DNA of 64,000 nucleotides from Paracoccus sp. TOH (GTDB lineage Bacteria; Pseudomonadota; Alphaproteobacteria; Rhodobacterales; Rhodobacteraceae): NCBI RefSeq assembly GCF_030388245.1, contig NZ_CP098360.1, positions 230,001 to 294,000 of the forward strand, read 5' to 3'. Shown piece by piece: positions 34,488 to 42,988 of this stretch (position 1 is its first letter; each line of letters starts with the position of its first letter). The notes under the pieces were generated by a model. It saw only the letters and a program-made list of their open reading frames with translations, ran no database searches and was not told where the DNA came from. The position numbers and the translations under genes were made by a program.

Positions 34488-35288
34488 TTATTCGCCGGAT
34501 GCCTTTTCGGCCGGCTTCTTGCGGCTGCGCGGCGCGCGCGGCGTCGTGCTGGCGCCGGCGGCCGCGGCGCGGGTGCGCCGACGCGGCGCGGGCGCGGCCT
34601 CGCCGGTCTCGGCCGCGGGTTCCTCAGCAGCGGCGGCAGGCTTTTCAGCGGCGCGCTTCTCGGCCGCCGGTTTCCGGGCCGGGGCGGCCGGTTCGGCCGG
34701 CGTTTCCGCCGCAGCGGGTTCGGCGGTCTGGGGCGCCTCGACGGCCGCAGCGGCCTCGGGGGTCTCGACCGGACCGGCAGCTTCCTCGTCCGAGGCGATC
34801 ACCGGCGGCAGGCCCGATTCCGCCGGGCCGGCGGGGCGGGACGTCTGACGCTCTTCGCGGCGGTCCTCCCGCCGGTCGTCGCGGCGCTCATCGCGGCGTT
34901 CGTGCCGCTCCTGGCGGTCCGGCCGGTCCTGGCGGTGCTCATAGCGCTGGCCGTTCTGGCCGTGGCCGTTCTCGGTCTGGCCGTTGCCGTCCTGGAAATC
35001 GTCGTCGCGGCTCTGGTGCTGCTGGTTCTGGCGCTCCGCCTGTTCGCGCTGCGCCTCGCCCAGCAGGCGGGTGTAATGCTCGGCATGCTGAAGGAAGCTC
35101 TGCTCGGCGACCCGGTCATTGGAAAGCTGGGCGTCGCGGGCGAGCGTCAGGTATTTCTCGATGATCTGCTGGGGCGTGCCGCGCACCTTGCCCTCGGGGC
35201 CCGAGGAATCGAAGACGCGGTTGACGATATTGCCCAGCGAACGCTGTCGGTTCGACTTGTTACGCGAACGGGATTTGGATGATCTCAT
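34488..35288 (-). CDS. DUF4167 domain-containing protein
   Basis: A 266-residue alphaproteobacterial protein. The conserved N-terminal domain (about 10-85) has RSRNKSNRQRSLGNIVNRVFDSS-type sequence, GTPQQIIEKYLTLARDAQ and SFLQHAEHYTRLL. After it come a Gln/Asn/Asp-rich stretch, an Arg/Asp/Glu repeat tract (RQERHERRDERRDDRRE, about 125-150) and an Ala/Pro/Glu tail with basic ends. Function is unknown to me. The basic start and RD tract suggest RNA or ribosome association. A TATACT box (minus strand, 35417-35422) in the 247-base gap upstream may be its -10 element. Confidence 0.88.
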   Translation of the reverse strand: MRSSKSRSRNKSNRQRSLGNIVNRVFDSSGPEGKVRGTPQQIIEKYLTLARDAQLSNDRVAEQSFLQHAEHYTRLLGEAQREQAERQNQQHQSRDDDFQDGNGQTENGHGQNGQRYEHRQDRPDRQERHERRDERRDDRREDRREERQTSRPAGPAESGLPPVIASDEEAAGPVETPEAAAAVEAPQTAEPAAAETPAEPAAPARKPAAEKRAAEKPAAAAEEPAAETGEAAPAPRRRTRAAAAGASTTPRAPRSRKKPAEKASGE

Positions 35289-35535
35289 CAGCTTGTTTGT
35301 CAGTTTTCGTCCGGCTTCGGCCGGCTGAGGTTGGGGTCATCTCGAAGGCGGGTGCCAGACCGGGTTGCGGCTGCAGGGCCGTTTCCCGCTTTACCAGGGA
35401 ATTTCTGGGTTATCTGAGTATAGCTGACCCGTGCGTGGGCAGCGCCCCCGTCACAGTTGCGAATAAACACGCCGCCGCGCCGCTTACAAGCAAAAATTTC
35501 GTCGAATGCCGCAAAACACGCGGATCATTGCCGGC

Positions 35536-36375
35536 TCAGGTGGGCTTGCGGGCGGCGACCACCCGGTCGCGCCCGTCCAGATCGGACAGGATTCGCGGCT
35601 GCACCAGTCCCGCGGCCTGCATCAGCGCCGCCACCTGCCGGCCCTGCGTCGGGCCGATCTCGACCAGCAGCCGGCCGCCGGGCCGCAGATACAAGGGCGC
35701 GCCGGCGGCAATGGCCCGATAGGCGGAAAGCCCGTCCGCCTCGTCGGTCAGAGCGCCGCGCGGTTCCCATTCGCGAACCTCGGGCGACAGGTGATCCATC
35801 TCGGCCAGCGCGATATAGGGCGGGTTCGAGACGATCAGATCATATTCCCCCTCCACCCGCGCGAACCAGTCGGATTCGATGAAATCCGCGGCAACCCCTA
35901 TCCTCCCGGCATTGTCCCGCGCCACCTGCAGCGCCGCGGCCGAGATGTCGGTCGCCACGCCGCGCACGCCCGGCCGTTCGGCCAGAAGCGAGATCAGGAT
36001 GGCGCCCGTGCCGGTTCCCAGATCCAGCACCGAGGCGAAGGGCTCGGCCAGCGCCGCCTCGACCAGGGCTTCCGTCTCGGGGCGCGGGTCGAGCGTGTCG
36101 CGGGTCACGCGGAATTCATGCTTCCAGAAGGCGCGGCGCCCCAGGATCTGGCTGACTGGCTGACGCGCGGCGCGGGCCGCAAGGGCTGCGTCGAAACGGC
36201 GCAGCGCCTCGGCCGGCAAGGGTGCGGCCAGCGCGGCGGCCAGGTGGTGGCGCGGCAGGTCCAGAGCATGGGCCAGCAGCAGCCGCGCATCCTCGGCGGC
36301 GCCGGGCACCCCGGCATCAACCAGCAGCGCGGCGCCCCGGCGCAGGGCCTCGGCACCGGAAGGCGCGGCGGCCAT
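35536..36375 (-). CDS. prmC: release factor glutamine methyltransferase PrmC
   Basis: A 279-residue SAM methyltransferase that methylates the GGQ glutamine of release factors. A helical N-domain precedes QPVSQILGRRAFWKHEFRV. The SAM motif VLDLGTGTGAIL and catalytic NPPYIAL (in IVSNPPYIAL) follow, and PETEALVEAAL is present. The ATG at 36375 is five bases below the prfA stop with AGGGAAG before it. A start further upstream would overlap prfA. The prfA-prmC pair encodes the enzyme with its substrate. Confidence 0.95.
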   Translation of the reverse strand: MAAAPSGAEALRRGAALLVDAGVPGAAEDARLLLAHALDLPRHHLAAALAAPLPAEALRRFDAALAARAARQPVSQILGRRAFWKHEFRVTRDTLDPRPETEALVEAALAEPFASVLDLGTGTGAILISLLAERPGVRGVATDISAAALQVARDNAGRIGVAADFIESDWFARVEGEYDLIVSNPPYIALAEMDHLSPEVREWEPRGALTDEADGLSAYRAIAAGAPLYLRPGGRLLVEIGPTQGRQVAALMQAAGLVQPRILSDLDGRDRVVAARKPT

Positions 36376-36379
36376 GGGA

Positions 36380-37435
36380 TCAGCTTCCCTGCGCGGCCAG
36401 CCGCGCCGCCTGGTCATGGGCGGTCAGCGCATCGACGATCTCGCCGATCTCGCCCTGCATGATCCGGTCCAGCGAATAAAGCGTCAGCCCGATGCGGTGA
36501 TCGGTCATCCGGCCCTGCGGGAAATTATAGGTGCGGATGCGTTCGGAGCGGTCGCCCGAGCCGACCTGCGACTTGCGGTCGGCGGCACGTTCGGCATCGG
36601 CGCGCGACCGCTCCATGTCGTAAAGCCGCGCCCGCAGCACCGCCATGGCATTGGCGCGGTTCTGGTGCTGGGATTTTTCGCTGCTGGTCACCACGATGCC
36701 GGTCGGCAGGTGGGTGATGCGCACCGCCGAATCGGTGGTGTTGACGTGCTGGCCACCGGCGCCACTGGCGCGCATGGTGTCGATGCGGATGTCGCCGGCA
36801 GGAATGTCGATATCGACCGCCTCGGCCTCGGGCAGCACGGCGACGGTCGCGGCGCTGGTGTGGATGCGGCCGCCCGATTCCGTTTCCGGCACGCGCTGGA
36901 CGCGATGCACGCCGGATTCGTATTTCAGCTTGGCGAAGACCCCCTCGCCCGCGATCCGCGCCACCGCCTCGCGCACGCCGCCCAGGTCAGATTCGGCCAG
37001 TTCGAGTAGTTGGAACTGCCAGCCCTGCGATTCGGCGAAGCGGCGATACATCGCCAGCAGGTCGCCGGCGAAAAGCGCCGCCTCCTCGCCGCCGGTGCCG
37101 GGACGAATCTCCAGGATCGCCGGCCGGGCATCGGCGGCGTCGCGCGGCAGAAGCGCGATGCGCAGCGCATGCTCCAGCCCGGGCAGCAGGTCGCGCAGCC
37201 GGCCCAGTTCGTCGGTGGCCAGCTCGCGCATCTCGGGATCGGCCAGCATGGCCTGGGCCTCGGCAATGCCGCCCAGAGCCGCGCGCCATTCGGCGATCTG
37301 CGCCACCACCGGCTTCAGCTCGGCATATTCGCGGCTGATGCCGGCGATCTCGTCGGGCGCCGGGCCGGCATTGAGCAGCGCCTCGAGATATTCGAAACGC
37401 TCGACGATCTGGGAAAGGCGGTCCTGCGGCAGCAT
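36380..37435 (-). CDS. prfA: peptide chain release factor 1
   Basis: A 351-residue class I release factor recognising UAA and UAG. The GGQ motif lies in [19 protein letters not shown]. The codon-recognition loop near [16 protein letters not shown] is in the expected place. The N-terminal helical domain and [15 protein letters not shown] are typical. The motif [14 protein letters not shown] is near the C-terminus. It is co-transcribed with prmC, which modifies it. Confidence 0.96.
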   Translation of the reverse strand: MLPQDRLSQIVERFEYLEALLNAGPAPDEIAGISREYAELKPVVAQIAEWRAALGGIAEAQAMLADPEMRELATDELGRLRDLLPGLEHALRIALLPRDAADARPAILEIRPGTGGEEAALFAGDLLAMYRRFAESQGWQFQLLELAESDLGGVREAVARIAGEGVFAKLKYESGVHRVQRVPETESGGRIHTSAATVAVLPEAEAVDIDIPAGDIRIDTMRASGAGGQHVNTTDSAVRITHLPTGIVVTSSEKSQHQNRANAMAVLRARLYDMERSRADAERAADRKSQVGSGDRSERIRTYNFPQGRMTDHRIGLTLYSLDRIMQGEIGEIVDALTAHDQAARLAAQGS

Positions 37436-37579
37436 GACAGGGGATTAGCCGCTGCATCCGCGGCCGGCAAGGCGGAACCGCGACCCAGATCAAGGCACGC
37501 CGCGCCCTGCAGAGGCATCACAGGGCCGGCGCGCGGCGCTTGGGCTTCGCTGCAGGAAGAGTCTCCAACAGGCTGGAGA

Positions 37580-37609
37580 AAAAGAAAAAAGGGGCCGTGC
37601 GGCCCCTTT
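37580..37609 (-). terminator. intrinsic terminator after yceI
   Basis: On the minus strand AAAGGGGCC/GGCCCCTTT pair around a four-base loop and are followed by a T-rich run (TTTTTTCTTTTTC). It lies directly behind the yceI stop. Confidence 0.9.
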
Positions 37610-37631
37610 CCTCATGTCGCCCTCGGGCGGC

Positions 37632-38213
37632 TCATTCGGCCTTCACGGCCTCGACGGTGATCTTGATCTCCACCTCGTCCTCGACCGCCGGGGCGAACTT
37701 GCCCAGGTTGAACTCGGTGCGCTTGATCTCGGCCTCGGCGTCGAAACCGGCGGCCTCCTTGCCGACCATCGGATGGGCGGCGACCTGATTCAGGTCCACA
37801 TCCAGCACCACCGGCTTGGTCACGCCGTTCAGCGTCAGATCGCCGGTGACCTTGGCCTCCTTGTCGCCATCAAGCTCGACCTTGGTGGATTTGAAGGTCG
37901 CCACCGCGCCGGCCGCATCGGTGTTGAAGAAATCCGCCCCGAACAGGTGCTTGTCCAGCTCAGGCGAGGGGGTGCGCAGGCCGGAAAGCGGGATGGTCGC
38001 CTCGACGCTGGAATTGGCCGGGTTCTCGGCATCCAGCATCAGCTTGCCGGTCACGCCGTTGATGATGCCGGTGCTGGTCGAGAACCCCATGTGATCGTAG
38101 TCAAACACCACCTGGCTATGCGCCGGGTCGAAATCATACTGCACCGGCGCGGCCATGGCGGCCCCGGCGCCAAGGACGGCAACCGCGGCGAAAGAGGTGA
38201 AGACGGCTTTCAT
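37632..38213 (-). CDS. yceI: YceI-family periplasmic protein
   Basis: A 193-residue protein with a signal peptide (MKAVFTSFAAVAVLGAGAAMA) and one YceI lipocalin-like domain. Family segments are YDFDPAHSQVVFDYDHMGFS, the ATIPLSGLRTPSPELDKHLFGADFF block, FKSTKVELDG and GDLTLNGVTKPVVLDVDLN. YceI proteins bind polyisoprenoid or amphipathic ligands in the periplasm, and the physiological ligand here is unknown. AGGAGTCCAGC precedes the ATG. It is monocistronic with a good terminator and divergent from rpsF. Confidence 0.93.
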   Translation of the reverse strand: MKAVFTSFAAVAVLGAGAAMAAPVQYDFDPAHSQVVFDYDHMGFSTSTGIINGVTGKLMLDAENPANSSVEATIPLSGLRTPSPELDKHLFGADFFNTDAAGAVATFKSTKVELDGDKEAKVTGDLTLNGVTKPVVLDVDLNQVAAHPMVGKEAAGFDAEAEIKRTEFNLGKFAPAVEDEVEIKITVEAVKAE

Positions 38214-38373
38214 GCTGGACTCCTGATTAAATTTCTCATGAACGGTTCCCACAGGAAATGCCCCAATATCAACAAAGGTTTCCTTGCATTTGCCTGACAA
38301 TTTCGTGTTTCGCCGCGGCGCGGAAACAGTGTCGCCGCACCGGCGAATATGCGGGCCTTGCGGGCGTTTTGCC

Positions 38374-38401
38374 TTGCATCCGGCGGCATGATCGCTATAA
38401 G
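38374..38401 (+). promoter_or_regulatory. candidate promoter for rpsF-rpsR-rplI
   Basis: TTGCAT (38374-38379) and TATAAG (38396-38401) with a 16-base spacer, 100 bases before the rpsF ATG in the divergent yceI/rpsF gap. The -10 fits well and the -35 is fair. Confidence 0.4.
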
Positions 38402-38501
38402 GCCGCATCCTTCCGCAAATGCGAAACCGGCGCAGCCTCTCGTGGCGGGGCGCGGAAGGGTTGTCCCGCCGTTGAAGTGCGCCCTGAAAAAAGGTGCAGA
38501 C

Positions 38502-38927
38502 ATGCCGCTTTACGAGCATGTGCTGATCGCCCGCCAGGACCTGTCGAACACGCAGGCCGAGGGGCTGATCGAACACTTCTCCACCGTTCTCGCCGACAAT
38601 GGCGGCAAGGTGGTCGACAACGAATATTGGGGTGTGCGCACCCTCGCCTACAAGATCAACAAGAACCGCAAGGGCCATTACGCCTTCCTGCGTTCGGACG
38701 CGCCCTCGGCCGCCGTGCAGGAGATGGAGCGCCTGGCCCGCCTGCATGACGACGTCATGCGCGTGCTGACGGTCCGCGTCGACGAGCACAAGGACGGCCC
38801 CTCGATCCAGATGCAGAAGCGCGACGAGCGCGAGCGCGGCGATCGTGGTGACCGTGGCGAGCGCCGCGACCGTGACGGCGACCGCGGCGAACGCCGCGAG
38901 CGTCGCGACCGCGACGACCGGAACTAA
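38502..38927 (+). CDS. rpsF: 30S ribosomal protein S6
   Basis: A 141-residue S6, binding 16S rRNA with S18. The core (1-about 105) has MPLYEHVLIARQDLS, NEYWGVRTLAYKINKNRKGHY and the usual fold. The C-terminal extension (about 107-141) is an Arg/Asp/Glu repeat tract (RGDRGDRGERRDRDGDRGE and onward) longer and more charged than in many bacteria. The start at 38502 is fixed by family length. It is the first gene of rpsF-rpsR-rplI. Confidence 0.97.
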   Translation: MPLYEHVLIARQDLSNTQAEGLIEHFSTVLADNGGKVVDNEYWGVRTLAYKINKNRKGHYAFLRSDAPSAAVQEMERLARLHDDVMRVLTVRVDEHKDGPSIQMQKRDERERGDRGDRGERRDRDGDRGERRERRDRDDRN

Positions 38928-38945
38928 GGGAAAGGAACCAGGATC

Positions 38946-39173
38946 ATGGCCAACAAACCCTTCTTCCGCCGCCGGAAAGTCTGCCCCTTCTCGGGCGACA
39001 ACGCCCCCGCCATCGACTACAAGGACACCCGTCTGCTGCAGCGCTACATCAGCGAACGCGGCAAGATCGTGCCCTCGCGCATCACCGCCGTCTCGGCCAA
39101 GAAGCAGCGTGAACTGGCGCGCGCCATCAAGCGCGCCCGCTTCCTCGCCCTGCTTCCCTATGCCGTGAAGTAA
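38946..39173 (+). CDS. rpsR: 30S ribosomal protein S18
   Basis: A 75-residue S18. [39 protein letters not shown] and [12 protein letters not shown] are diagnostic. It lies 18 bases after rpsF behind GGGAAAGGA, and 12 bases before rplI. Confidence 0.97.
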   Translation: MANKPFFRRRKVCPFSGDNAPAIDYKDTRLLQRYISERGKIVPSRITAVSAKKQRELARAIKRARFLALLPYAVK

Positions 39174-39185
39174 GGAGAGACGATC

Positions 39186-39770
39186 ATGCAAGTCATCCTG
39201 CTGGAACGTGTGGCCAAGCTGGGCCAGATGGGCGAAGTCGTGAAGGTCAAAGAGGGCTTCGCGCGCAACTATCTGCTGCCGCAGGGCAAGGCGCTGCGCG
39301 CCTCGGAAGCCAACATCAAGGCCTTTGATGAGCGCAAGGCGGAACTCGCCGCCCGCAACGACGAAAGCCGCAGCGAGGCCGAGAAGCTGGCCGCGAAGCT
39401 GGACGGCCAGACCTTCGTCATCATCCGCTCGGCCTCGGATGCCGGCGCGCTCTACGGCTCGGTCACCCCGCGTGACGCCGCCGATGTCGCCAATGCCGAG
39501 GGCTTCGCCATCGAGCGCCGCCAGGTCGTGCTGACCGGTCCGATCAAGGATCTGGGTCTGCACGAGGTCCGCGTGCACCTGCACCCGGAAGTCGACGTGA
39601 CCATCAAGCTGAACATCGCCCGTTCGGCCGAGGAAGCCGAGCTGCAAGCCTCGGGCAAGTCGATCCAGGAACTGGCCGCCGAAGCCGATGCCGCCGCCGA
39701 TTTCGAGATCGCCGAGCTGTTCGACGAAATCGGCTCGGCCGGTCGCGACGAGGATGAAGCCGCGAACTGA
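39186..39770 (+). CDS. rplI: 50S ribosomal protein L9
   Basis: A 194-residue L9. The N-terminal domain ([36 protein letters not shown]), a connecting helix and the C-terminal domain ([37 protein letters not shown]) are complete. An extra acidic, Ala-rich C-terminal tail of about 40 residues follows, as in other alphaproteobacteria. It ends the operon, with a strong terminator 25 bases beyond. Confidence 0.97.
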   Translation: MQVILLERVAKLGQMGEVVKVKEGFARNYLLPQGKALRASEANIKAFDERKAELAARNDESRSEAEKLAAKLDGQTFVIIRSASDAGALYGSVTPRDAADVANAEGFAIERRQVVLTGPIKDLGLHEVRVHLHPEVDVTIKLNIARSAEEAELQASGKSIQELAAEADAAADFEIAELFDEIGSAGRDEDEAAN

Positions 39771-39795
39771 TCGCGCCTTCCCACCGAACCGGAAG

Positions 39796-39822
39796 AACGC
39801 GCCGCGACCCGGCGCGTTTTTT
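39796..39822 (+). terminator. intrinsic terminator of the rpsF operon
   Basis: AACGCGCCG/CGGCGCGTT stem around a five-base loop, followed by TTTTTT. Confidence 0.92.
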
Positions 39823-39936
39823 CATGTCCGCTGGCCGGCGCAAAATGCGCTTGCACAAGCCCCGCCGGGGCCGGAACATTCGTGCGGGTTGCGGGGTTTA
39901 GTCGCCAAGCGCCCCATCGCGAAAGGAATTCCCGCC

Positions 39937-40746
39937 ATGCGCTCCCAGGACGAGCCGCCCGCAGACCATACCGAAGCCGACGTGACCAGCGAAACCCGCT
40001 TCGGCCCCCGCCCGGTGCCCGAGGGCCATCGCCGCCCTGCCGCCCATCACGAGTCGCGGCGCATCCCGCCGCATGGCGATGTCTCGCCCGATGGCACCCG
40101 CCCCTGGCCGCACCCGTCGCGCGGTGCGAAATGGCTGACCTGGGGCGGCACCACCCTGGCCGCGGCGGCACTGACCGCCGGCACGGTGATCGCGGCGCGC
40201 CGGGTCATCGACCTGCTGTCGGAAGACGAGCCGCCCCGGCGACGCGGCAGCCTCGCCCCGCGCTTCGCCGAGATGGACCAGGCCGAGCGCGAGGCCATGC
40301 GCCGGCGCACCCTTCAACGCGAGGCCGAAGCGGCCCGCGAAGCCGCGCGCATCCGTGCCGAGGCCGAGCGCGGCCGGCCCCGTCCCCGCCGGCAGCCGCG
40401 CCAGAGCCTGATGCAAGAGGTCGACGCGAATACCGCCAGCCTGGCCCAGGGCGTCGAAAGCGTCATGCGTTCGGTCAGTTCCGCCATGGCCGGGTTCCGC
40501 TCGGTCGCCGGTCAGGCCACGACCATCATGCAGGAGTTCGGCGATGCCGCCGCTCTGGCTCAGGGTATCTTCGGCCGTCAGGGCCGCGAGGAGGCCGATA
40601 CACCAAGGCCGCGCCATCCGCAGCCGGATGACCGGCACGGCGCGCATATGCCCGATCTGCGCGACGACCCGCTGCTGCATGACCCGATGGAGGGACCGGA
40701 GCCCGAAGGCCCGGCCGACCACGACCCGCGCACCCACCGGCTTTGA
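39937..40746 (+). CDS. hypothetical protein with one membrane helix
   Basis: A 269-residue protein that I do not recognise. A Pro/His/Arg-rich N-terminal region is followed by one hydrophobic helix (WLTWGGTTLAAAALTAGTVIAA, about 65-86) and a helical charged segment with AREAARIRAEAERG. A conserved-looking core (QSLMQEVDANTASLAQGVESVMRSV...FRSVAGQATTIMQEFGDAAALAQGIF, about 163-220) could form a coiled coil. The tail is acidic and His/Pro-rich. The ATG at 39937 sits behind GAAAGGAATT. It stands alone between two terminators. A membrane-bound cytoplasmic scaffold is possible, but this is a guess. Confidence 0.7.
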   Translation: MRSQDEPPADHTEADVTSETRFGPRPVPEGHRRPAAHHESRRIPPHGDVSPDGTRPWPHPSRGAKWLTWGGTTLAAAALTAGTVIAARRVIDLLSEDEPPRRRGSLAPRFAEMDQAEREAMRRRTLQREAEAAREAARIRAEAERGRPRPRRQPRQSLMQEVDANTASLAQGVESVMRSVSSAMAGFRSVAGQATTIMQEFGDAAALAQGIFGRQGREEADTPRPRHPQPDDRHGAHMPDLRDDPLLHDPMEGPEPEGPADHDPRTHRL

Positions 40747-40840
40747 GCTTCAAAGGCGCTGGCTGTCGCGGCGGGACACGGCGCGATGAAGCGCCGCTTT
40801 CCGGATCCTGCAGCCGCCGCAGCCCGCTCTTTCTGCATGG

Positions 40841-40870
40841 AAAAAGGCCGGCCCCGAGGGGCCGGCCTTT
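40841..40870 (-). terminator. intrinsic terminator after tig, possibly bidirectional
   Basis: A long inverted repeat AAAGGCCGGCCCC / GGGGCCGGCCTTT with a tiny loop. On the minus strand it ends in TTTTT just past the tig stop. On the plus strand TTTCG follows, so it may also stop transcription from the hypothetical gene. Confidence 0.85.
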
Positions 40871-40891
40871 CGCATAGATGGCGGGACCGGA

Positions 40892-42226
40892 TCAGGCCTG
40901 GTCCAGCGCCTCGATGGCCTTTTCCAGCTCTTCCTTGGTCACGTCCTTGTCCGCGACCTTGGCGCCTTCGACGATATGGTCGACGACCTTGTCTTCGAAG
41001 ATCGGCGCGCGCAGCTGCTGCTGGGCCTGCGGATTCTGCTGGATGAACTCGAAGAAGGCGCGTTCCTGGCCCGGGAACTGGCGGGCCTGGCGCAGCACGG
41101 CCTGGGTCATCTCCTGATCCGACACGGTGATCTCGGCCTTCTGGCCGATCTCGGCCAGCAGCAGGCCCAGGCGGACCCGGCGCTCGGCCAGCGACTTGTG
41201 CTCCTCGGTGGGCTCGATCTCGCCATGGTTATGGCCGTGCTCCTCCGGGTGCTCCTCGTGCCAGAGCTGGTGCGCGATCTGATGCGCCTCGGCCTCGACC
41301 AGCGATTCGGGCAGGTCGAACTTGACCAGCGCGTCCAGCTTGTCCAGCAGCGCGCGCTTCAGCACCTGGCGCGACGCGCCCTTGAACTCGGCCTCCAGCC
41401 GCTCGCGGATCTGGCCCTTTAGGGCGTCCAGGCTTTCGGCGCCGAATTTCTTCGCCAGCTCGTCGTCCAGCTCGGCCGGTTTGGGGGCCTTGACCGCCTT
41501 CACCGTGGTCTCGAAGACGGCATCCTTGCCGGCCAGATGCGGGGCGCCGTATTCCTCGGGGAACTTGACCTCGACCTTGACCTCGTCGCCGGCTTTCGCG
41601 CCGACCAGCTGCTCCTCGAAGCCGGGGATGAAGCTGCCCGAGCCCAGCACCAGCGGATAGTCCTCGGCGGTGCCGCCCTCGAAGGCCTCGCCATCGACCA
41701 TGCCCTTGAAGTCGATCACGACCTGGTCGCCGTCCTTGGCCTTGCTGCCCTTCTTGCGGTCATCAAAGGACTGGGCGTTCTTGGCCAGGTTCTCCAGCGC
41801 CTCGTTCACCTGCTCGTCGCTGGCCGAGACGACCAGCCGCTCAAGCTCGATGCCCGACAGGTCGGCTTCCGGGATCTCGGGCAGGGCCTCGTAGGCGACG
41901 GTGACGACGACATCGTCGCCCTCTTTCCAGGTTTCGCCATTGACCATCTCGATCTTCGGCTGGACGGCAGGACGGTCGCCGGATTTCTCCAGATGGGCGC
42001 GCAGCGCCTGGTCGATGGCTTCCTGCATGGCGTCGCCAATGACGCGCTGGCCGAACTGCTTCTTCAGCAGCGCCATCGGCACCTTGCCCTTGCGGAAGCC
42101 CTTCATCTCGACCTCGGGCTGCGCCTCTTTCAGCTTCGCATCCACCTGCGTCGCCAGATCGGCCGCCGGCAGGGTGAACTCATAGCCCCGCTTCAGCCCT
42201 TCGTTCTGGGTTTCCTTGACCTGCAT
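40892..42226 (-). CDS. tig: trigger factor
   Basis: A 444-residue ribosome-bound chaperone and prolyl isomerase. The ribosome-binding signature lies in GFRKGKVP (residues about 44-51). The FKBP-type PPIase domain (about 160-245) shows [20 protein letters not shown] and [20 protein letters not shown]. The C-terminal arms are helical, with a His-rich insert [14 protein letters not shown] (about 328-341). I use the ATG at 42226 behind GGAAGACAA. The region upstream is an unusually long gap. Confidence 0.97.
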   Translation of the reverse strand: MQVKETQNEGLKRGYEFTLPAADLATQVDAKLKEAQPEVEMKGFRKGKVPMALLKKQFGQRVIGDAMQEAIDQALRAHLEKSGDRPAVQPKIEMVNGETWKEGDDVVVTVAYEALPEIPEADLSGIELERLVVSASDEQVNEALENLAKNAQSFDDRKKGSKAKDGDQVVIDFKGMVDGEAFEGGTAEDYPLVLGSGSFIPGFEEQLVGAKAGDEVKVEVKFPEEYGAPHLAGKDAVFETTVKAVKAPKPAELDDELAKKFGAESLDALKGQIRERLEAEFKGASRQVLKRALLDKLDALVKFDLPESLVEAEAHQIAHQLWHEEHPEEHGHNHGEIEPTEEHKSLAERRVRLGLLLAEIGQKAEITVSDQEMTQAVLRQARQFPGQERAFFEFIQQNPQAQQQLRAPIFEDKVVDHIVEGAKVADKDVTKEELEKAIEALDQA

Positions 42227-42618
42227 TTGTCTTCCTTCATCCAACCATGCCGCGGCAGGAAGGCCAGCCCTCCATTCCGGCGACGAAGCCCTTGCCCCGC
42301 GCCCCCGCCTGTTTCAGCGCGCTAGCTAGGGGATTTCGCCGCCCATAGCAAGGAGGAAGGCGGGTTTTGGCGCTGTTGCGGGCGATCCGGCAGGCGGAAA
42401 GCCGGCCGGCGCCGCCGGCGGAAAGCGGCAGCGGATGAGCGTGCTTTCCGCTGCCGCCCACCCGGCCTTCGGCGGCGGAACGCGCCACGGCAAACATGGA
42501 CCAATCGCGCTTTTTGAGGGGGCGGCCGGCGGCCGACCCTGGGGACCGACACCCCCGCCCCAGGCGGTTTTGCGCAACCGCCGGCCGTGATGCCCGGGAA
42601 ATCATCGCATTGCCGAAA

Positions 42619-42641
42619 TTAGGTCAGCAAATAATACCTAA
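42619..42641. repeat. inverted repeat TTAGGT-N11-ACCTAA
   Basis: A perfect 6-bp dyad with an AT-rich 11-base spacer, overlapping a promoter-like -10 box (42632-42637). The arrangement suits an operator. Confidence 0.35.
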
Positions 42642-42693
42642 CTTATGGACATATTCCCTTCCTCACGCCGGCAGGGCATACAGGCGGTGTTCC

Positions 42694-42735
42694 GTAAGTG
42701 GTTGTTTGTTAAACTTGGTAAGCGGTTCTTTGTTA
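42694..42735. repeat. two 18-bp direct repeats, 24 bases apart
   Basis: GTAAGTGGTTGTTTGTTA (42694-42711) and GTAAGCGGTTCTTTGTTA (42718-42735) agree at 16 of 18 positions. The 24-base period is a little over two helical turns. They may be paired protein-binding sites or a short local duplication. Confidence 0.55.
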
Positions 42736-42749
42736 CCTGTTCAAACCTG

Positions 42750-42783
42750 ACCGGGCGGGCGCGCCGTACTGCGCCCGCCCGGT
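42750..42783 (+). repeat. 13-bp perfect hairpin (possible RNA 3' end)
   Basis: ACCGGGCGGGCGC and GCGCCCGCCCGGT enclose an eight-base loop. No T-run follows on either strand (TGTG on plus), so it is not a standard terminator, although it is very stable. Confidence 0.5.
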
Positions 42784-42942
42784 TGTGAATCCGCCGTCCG
42801 TCGCCGGATTCCTCCCCGCCGGGGCGACTGTTCCTGCCGCCAGATTGGCGCCGGAGTCCCCCTTGGCGATAGCGCGCCATCGCTGGATCGCAACAAAACA
42901 GCCAAATGGGCCCGACCCTTGGCTGCACGGCATCCCAAAATG

Positions 42943-42969
42943 AAAAAGGCCGCCCAAGGCGGCCTTTTT
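42943..42969 (-). terminator. intrinsic terminator after gltX
   Basis: AAAAAGGCCGCC pairs perfectly with GGCGGCCTTTTT around a three-base loop, giving a T-run on both strands. It lies 20 bases beyond the gltX stop. Confidence 0.92.
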
Positions 42970-42988
42970 GCGTGAACTGGCGGCGTCG

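Larger units (their letters stand above)
42227..42942. other. 716-bp intergenic region without a recognised gene
   Basis: No open frame here looks like protein, and short frames on both strands lack ribosome sites or natural composition. It contains a GC hairpin (GCGGCAGCGGA 42425-42435 with TCCGCTGCCGC 42447-42457) and a plus-strand promoter-like pair TTGCCG (42610-42615) and TAATAC (42632-42637). Next come a dyad TTAGGT/ACCTAA (42619-42641), two direct repeats (42694-42735) and a 13-bp perfect hairpin (42750-42783). The part from 42600 to 42745 is visibly AT-richer than its surroundings. A small RNA on the plus strand from about 42645 to 42783, or the remains of a lost gene, are possibilities. 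The tig promoter should also lie here. Confidence 0.5.

Noticed and set aside
42425..42457. 11-bp hairpin as a terminator for tig or a plus-strand RNA
   Set aside because: No T-run on either side, and it lies upstream, not downstream, of tig. I list it only as part of the intergenic description.
42638..42928. 96-codon minus-strand frame in the orphan intergenic
   Set aside because: It runs through the hairpin and repeats, with no ribosome site and no protein-like composition.
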